DNA from: Halosimplex rubrum
Lineage (GTDB): Archaea; Halobacteriota; Halobacteria; Halobacteriales; Haloarculaceae
DNA length: 64,000 bases
Reading direction: 5' to 3'
Assembly: GCF_013415885.1 (NCBI RefSeq)
Contig: NZ_CP058910.1
Coordinates: 1,364,001 to 1,428,000, forward strand
The position numbers were made by a program, and so were the translations under genes. This document shows, piece after piece, positions 60,050-64,000 of this stretch (position 1 is the first letter of the stretch; the number at the start of each line of letters is the position of its first letter). Below the pieces are notes generated by a model. It was not told the DNA's origin. It worked only from the letters and a program-made list of their open reading frames with translations, and did no database searches.

Positions 60050-60583
60050 TCAGACGAGCGTGTCGGGACGCGTCGAGAGGTACTCGAAGACAGCGCCGAG
60101 ACCGATCCCGTAGACCCAGTGGGCGACGAGCGTGACGGCGAGGTAGCCGACCAGCGCGAGGCCGGCGTAGCCGTCGTAGAACGCGAAGACGAACCCGGTC
60201 CACAGCGCGGTCCCGAAGTAGATCCCGTGGACGGGGTCGCGGCCGCCCGGCAGGTAGTCCTTGAGCGAGGCGAACAGTAGCGGCCAGGGGAACATCCCCG
60301 CGAGGACGAACAGCACGTACCCGGCGGTCACCGGCGGGAACAGGCCTTCCAGACCGACCATCTCGGTGACCGTCGCGAACGACGCGCGCGTGAACACGCC
60401 GAAGCTCTCGCCGATGAGCAGGACGACCGTCATCAGCGCCGTCCCGACGAGCCCCCCCGCCGCCCCGACGACGCCGTCCGCGACGATACCGAACAGCCGG
60501 TCGAAGTCGTCGTCGACCACTGTCGGGTCGTCGAACTCCTCCCCCTCGACCCCCCGCTCCTCCAACTCCCGTGTGTCTGCCAT
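60050..60583 (-). CDS. Membrane protein resembling DUF6789, next to cytochrome oxidase
   Basis: 177 residues. After an acidic 40-residue start, four membrane helices follow with landmarks DGVVGAAGGLVGTALMTVVLL, FPPVTAGYVLFVLAGMFPWPLLFASL and LVAHWVYGIGLGAVFEYL. Proteins of this type (DUF6789, from memory) sit beside terminal oxidase genes in haloarchaea and may help oxidase assembly or quinone handling. It is divergent from coxB with 133 bases between starts. Confidence 0.75.
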   Translation of the reverse strand: MADTRELEERGVEGEEFDDPTVVDDDFDRLFGIVADGVVGAAGGLVGTALMTVVLLIGESFGVFTRASFATVTEMVGLEGLFPPVTAGYVLFVLAGMFPWPLLFASLKDYLPGGRDPVHGIYFGTALWTGFVFAFYDGYAGLALVGYLAVTLVAHWVYGIGLGAVFEYLSTRPDTLV

Positions 60584-60716
60584 GCCATCACGTACCACTC
60601 GAACCGGCAAAAAACTCCCGGCGGATATAGCAGGGCCCGAACCGGTTCGGCGCACTAAAAGGTGCGTGTCAACACGCCCCAAACGATAAGACCGGGTGGG
60701 TCGTTGGTGATCGAAT

Positions 60717-61529
60717 ATGGTAGATGTTGGTGGCGCGGTGGCCGGCGACACCGTCCTGGCGGGGGCCAGCGGCATCCGGGCGCCGGCGGAGGTGTTCGAA
60801 AGCATCTTCGTCGCCTTCCTCGGACTGGGGACGCTGGTCGGGGTCGTCGTCATCTCCTACACGCTGTACAACGCCTACAAGTACCGCTATCGCGAGGACG
60901 AGGACCCCGCGCCCGACGCGGACCGGCCGGAGGTCGGCGAACTCCCGGAGGGCGGGGGCAAGGGCAAGAAGCTGTTCCTCTCGTTCGGCATCAGCGCGTT
61001 CATCGTCCTCTCGCTGGTGATCTGGACGTACGCGTCGCTGTTGTACGTCGAGGGCAAGCCGACGGAAGTCCAGCAGAACGGGGGTGACGTGATGACGGTG
61101 GCGGTCGACGGGTTCCGCTTCGGCTGGCAGTTCACCTACCCCAACGGCGCCCAGGCGAGCACGCTCCGCGTCCCGACGGACACGGTGGTCAACCTCTCGG
61201 TGACGTCGCAGGACGTGTTCCACAACTTCGGCATACCGGAGTTGCGCGCGAAGGCCGACGCGATCCCCGGCCAGACGACGAACGCGTGGTTCGTCGCCGA
61301 GGAACCCGGTCGGTACCAGGCCAACTGCTACGAGATCTGCGGCGAGGGCCACTCCGGCATGACCGCGCAGGTCGAGGCGATGAACGAGTCGGCCTTCGAC
61401 GAGTGGTACGCGACCACGGAGCCGGCGAACGCGAGCGCCGAAAGCGAGGCGGCGAGTAACGGAACCGCGACCGCGAGCGACGGAACGCCGGGCGCGCTCG
61501 CCCCCGTACGGGCGGGAGGTGCGCCGTGA
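60717..61529 (+). CDS. coxB: Cytochrome c oxidase subunit II
   Basis: 270 residues. Two membrane helices (about 30-50 and 88-110), then the CuA cupredoxin domain. Ligands: H169 in DVFHNFGIPEL, C204 and C208 with H212 and M215 in CYEICGEGHSGM, and the tryptophan patch is FGWQFTYPNG. Accepts electrons from a copper protein or cytochrome outside the cell and passes them to heme a in subunit I. A Ser/Ala/Thr-rich tail follows. Its stop overlaps the coxA start by four bases. Confidence 0.95.
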   Translation: MVDVGGAVAGDTVLAGASGIRAPAEVFESIFVAFLGLGTLVGVVVISYTLYNAYKYRYREDEDPAPDADRPEVGELPEGGGKGKKLFLSFGISAFIVLSLVIWTYASLLYVEGKPTEVQQNGGDVMTVAVDGFRFGWQFTYPNGAQASTLRVPTDTVVNLSVTSQDVFHNFGIPELRAKADAIPGQTTNAWFVAEEPGRYQANCYEICGEGHSGMTAQVEAMNESAFDEWYATTEPANASAESEAASNGTATASDGTPGALAPVRAGGAP

Positions 61530-64000
61530 GCCACGGCGAGGCCGGCGGCCACGAGTTCCCGCCGATGAGTTCGGTCAAGCGGTGGTTCGTCACGACCAAT
61601 CACAAGGACATCGGCATCCTCTACACGATCACCGCCCTCTTCTTCCTCGTCCTCGGCGGCGTGCTCGCGATGCTGATGCGCGTCCAGCTGTGGAGCCCCG
61701 GCGCGGGCGTCCTCAGCGCCGGCGCGTACAACCAGGCCGTCTCCGCCCACGGCCTGCTGATGGTGTTCTGGTTCATCTCGCCGTTCGCCTTCGGCTTCGC
61801 CAACTACCTCGTCCCCCTCCAGATCGGCGCCGACGACCTCGCCTTCCCGCGGCTCAACGCGATGAGCTACTGGGCGTACCTCTTTTCGGGACTCCTGTTC
61901 ATCGCTTCCTTCTTCCAGGGCGGCACGTTCGACGGCGGCTGGACGATGTACGCGCCGCTCAATCTCCCCACCTACATGCCCAACATCGGCGGGACGACGG
62001 TCGTGCTGGCGCTGATCATGTTCATCGCCGCGGTGACGATGGGGTCGGTCAACTTCCTGACGACGATGTACCGCATGCGCGCCGAGGGGCTGCGGATGCG
62101 CGACCTGCCGATGTTCTCGATGTCGATTCTCCTGACGGTGTGGATGATGCTCTTTGCCTTCGCGGCGCTGCTGGCGGCGCTGATGATCCTCGCCGCCGAG
62201 CACCTCTTCGGCGTGACCTACTTCTCCGCGGAGGGCGGGACGCTGCTGTGGACCCACCTGTTCTGGTTCTTCGGCCACCCCGAGGTGTACATCGTCTTCT
62301 TCCCCGCGCTGGGGATCATGGCCGAGTGCTTCCAGACGTTCACCGGCCAGCGCATCGTCGGCCGCAAGTGGTTCGTCCTCGCGATGGTGCTCGTCGCGCT
62401 GCAGAGCTTCGTCGTCTGGATGCATCACATGTTCCTGACCGGGATCAACCTGGAGATCAAGACCCTGTTCATGGTCACGACCATCGGCATCTCGCTGCCG
62501 TTCGACCTGATGGTCTTCTCGCTGATCTACACGATGATCAAGGGCCGCATCCGCTTCACCACCCCCTTCCTCTTCTCGCTCGGGGCGCTCATCCTGTTCA
62601 TCATCGGCGGGATCACCGGCGTCTTCCTCGGCGCGGTCGTGCTCGACTACGAGTTCCGGGGCACCTACTGGGTGGTCGCGCACTTCCACTACGTGATGGT
62701 CGGCGGCGCGACCGGCCTGTTCGCCGGCGTCTACTACTGGTTCCCGAAGATGACCGGGCGGATGTACGACGAGACCCTCGGAAAGCTCCACTTCGCGCTG
62801 TACTTCGTCGGGTTCAACCTCCTCTATTTCCCGCTGTTCGTCGCCTGGGAGACCCCCCGCCGGGTGTTCGACTACGCGCCCGGCCTGACGAGCTGGCACC
62901 AGGTCGCCTCGATCGGCGGGTTCGTCCTCGGGGCTTCGTTCCTCGTCATGTTCTACAACCTCTTCAAGAGCATGGCCGTCGGCGAGGAGGTCGGCGACAA
63001 CCCCTGGGAGTACTCGACCACCGCGGAGTGGGCCGTCTCCTCGCCGCCGCCGCTGGAGAACTTCCCCGGGAAACCCAGCTACGCGAGCGGCGAACTCTCC
63101 TTCCGCGACGAGCCCGAACTGACCGCGGACGGCAGCGGCGACGGCAAGCCCGTCGTCTCGGTATCCCCGCGGTCCGACGGCGGTGTCGCGAGCGGAGCGA
63201 GCGAAACCTCGTCGGGCCCACGGTCCGACGGCGGGAGCGTCCGCACGGAGGGCGCCACCGCCGGCGGCGGGACCGGCCTCGTCGGCGGCACGGGGACCGC
63301 GACGCCGGCCGCGGCGGGCACCGCGACGACCCACGGCGAGGAGCGCCACGCCGACCACGCGAGCTTCTGGCCGTTCGTCGTCTGCTTCGCCGGCTTCCTC
63401 ACCTTCCTCGGGGTCTCGGGGATCCGGAGCGGCGGCGTCTATCCGGGCCTCACGGCCGTCGGCGCCGTCTTGAGCGCGGTCGGCTTCGTCGGCTTCGCTA
63501 ACGAATCGTTCTACGTCCCGGAGCCGACCGTCGCGGAACAGTGGCCGTTCGGCGGGGTCGAGAACATGAAGCTGGGGATGTGGACGTTCCTGGCCTCTGA
63601 CGTGGTCCTGTTCGGCGGGTTCGTCGGTTCGTACCTGTTCCTGCGGGTCGCCAACGGCTGGATGCACTGGCACCACGCGTTCATCCCGGAGGCCCACGTC
63701 ACGTTCCCCGGGCTGGTCAACACGTACCTGCTGCTGGCGAGCAGTTTCGCGGTCGTGCTCTCGCTGGTCGCCGCCCACAGAAACTCCAGCCGGGGCGTCG
63801 TTGCCAGCCTCACCGTGACGTGGCTGCTCGGCGTCGGCTTCCTGATCAACAAGGGCATGGAGTGGCAGCACCTGTTCCACATCTCGACGGAAGCGTTCCC
63901 CAACGGCTGGGCGGTCGGGACGAACGTCGCCTCCTCTACCTTCTACCTCACCACCGGGCTCCACGGCGCCCACGTCATCGTCGGGCTGGTCATGCTGCTG
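61526..64000 (+). CDS. coxA: Cytochrome c oxidase subunits I and III fused (3' end outside the window)
   Basis: 825 residues seen, running off the window. GTG 61526 overlaps the coxB stop. Subunit I ligands: H75 for low-spin heme, H251 with Y255 in GHPEVY, H300 and H301 in MHHMF (CuB), H386 and H388 in AHFHYV. D-channel residues D104 and N111 are present, but the K-channel lysine is replaced by M329 (LPFDLMVF). After a Gly/Ser/Thr-rich linker (about 530-610) the subunit III part begins at FWPFVVCFAGFL and includes ENMKLGMWTFLASDVVLFGGF. Fusion of I and III is known in archaeal and Thermus oxidases. Confidence 0.95.
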   Translation, partial: MSHGEAGGHEFPPMSSVKRWFVTTNHKDIGILYTITALFFLVLGGVLAMLMRVQLWSPGAGVLSAGAYNQAVSAHGLLMVFWFISPFAFGFANYLVPLQIGADDLAFPRLNAMSYWAYLFSGLLFIASFFQGGTFDGGWTMYAPLNLPTYMPNIGGTTVVLALIMFIAAVTMGSVNFLTTMYRMRAEGLRMRDLPMFSMSILLTVWMMLFAFAALLAALMILAAEHLFGVTYFSAEGGTLLWTHLFWFFGHPEVYIVFFPALGIMAECFQTFTGQRIVGRKWFVLAMVLVALQSFVVWMHHMFLTGINLEIKTLFMVTTIGISLPFDLMVFSLIYTMIKGRIRFTTPFLFSLGALILFIIGGITGVFLGAVVLDYEFRGTYWVVAHFHYVMVGGATGLFAGVYYWFPKMTGRMYDETLGKLHFALYFVGFNLLYFPLFVAWETPRRVFDYAPGLTSWHQVASIGGFVLGASFLVMFYNLFKSMAVGEEVGDNPWEYSTTAEWAVSSPPPLENFPGKPSYASGELSFRDEPELTADGSGDGKPVVSVSPRSDGGVASGASETSSGPRSDGGSVRTEGATAGGGTGLVGGTGTATPAAAGTATTHGEERHADHASFWPFVVCFAGFLTFLGVSGIRSGGVYPGLTAVGAVLSAVGFVGFANESFYVPEPTVAEQWPFGGVENMKLGMWTFLASDVVLFGGFVGSYLFLRVANGWMHWHHAFIPEAHVTFPGLVNTYLLLASSFAVVLSLVAAHRNSSRGVVASLTVTWLLGVGFLINKGMEWQHLFHISTEAFPNGWAVGTNVASSTFYLTTGLHGAHVIVGLVMLL
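63170..63234. repeat. Direct repeat bracketing an insertion in the CoxA I-III linker
   Basis: cggtccgacggcgg occurs at 63170-63183 and again at 63221-63234, 51 bases apart (17 codons, in frame). The 37 bases between include gcgagcggagcgagcg, a motif frequent in haloarchaeal variable linkers. A slippage duplication or a small insertion element could explain it. Confidence 0.6.

Noticed and set aside
61519-63501. 660-codon open frame on the plus strand overlapping coxA
   Set aside because: It is frame-shifted relative to coxA and is Arg/Pro-rich; the real frame starts at 61526 and shows every oxidase ligand.

Overview
The window is a 64 kb piece of haloarchaeal chromosome (class Halobacteria). 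Base composition is very GC-rich, the predicted proteins are strongly acidic, Tat-exported lipoproteins are frequent, and the translation genes are archaeal: aIF6, L39e, L31e, L18a/LX, prefoldin alpha and an FtsY with a long acidic N-terminus. Many genes have a TATA-like box centred 26-30 bases before the start codon, the layout of leaderless haloarchaeal transcripts. I saw no rRNA, tRNA, CRISPR array or intact insertion sequence. Family names are from reading the sequence, not from database searches.

Layout, left to right. 1-13.6 kb: the end of a membrane protein, a PQQ-type beta-propeller lipoprotein, a DJ-1/PfpI protein, a methyltransferase, an AI-2E family permease, two divergent two-domain rhodaneses, an AbrB/PIN toxin-antitoxin pair, small membrane proteins, an HPP protein, a DUF106/EMC3-like protein, an RHH/RelE pair, an aldo/keto reductase and a MATE exporter. 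13.7-26.7 kb: an N-terminally truncated AEC transporter, a beta-CASP nuclease, a 7TM histidine kinase, an ABC exporter divergent from its likely TetR regulator, a run of redox genes (cupin, aldo/keto reductase, CoA-disulfide reductase-like flavoprotein, SDR), an MFS exporter and thiE. 26.7-37.6 kb: an XPD/DinG-like Fe-S helicase, two paralogous Tat lipoproteins with pilin-like tails, a second histidine kinase, KDPG aldolase, an intact AEC transporter and several zinc-ribbon or unknown proteins.

37.7-48.5 kb holds the least ordinary content: an operon of lipoprotein, membrane-embedded aminopropyltransferase and a possible DUF2617 protein; a pentapeptide-repeat protein fused to a K+ channel pore; an aminoglycoside-phosphotransferase-like kinase; an RHH/PIN pair; and a two-gene unit of siroheme nitrite/sulfite reductase plus FrhB-like F420 subunit that looks like a split F420-dependent sulfite reductase. 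Both candidate start codons of the reductase lie in the 3' arm of a 13-bp perfect hairpin. 48.9-52.8 kb: microproteins, then the translation/secretion block ftsY-pfdA-rpl18a and aif6-rpl31e-rpl39e, split by an opposite-strand winged-helix gene. 53-64 kb: a lipoprotein, a ZIP metal transporter, a thpR-type RNA phosphodiesterase, a YkgJ-like cysteine-cluster protein, an NmrA-like reductase, haloarchaeal DUF proteins, and the start of a cytochrome oxidase operon (coxB, then a coxA I-III fusion that runs off the end).

A thread across regions is the presence of short in-frame insertions, hairpin-rich or flanked by direct repeats, inside three otherwise conserved genes (beta-CASP nuclease, siroheme reductase, CoxA linker). 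They may be products of one small palindromic or slippage element class.
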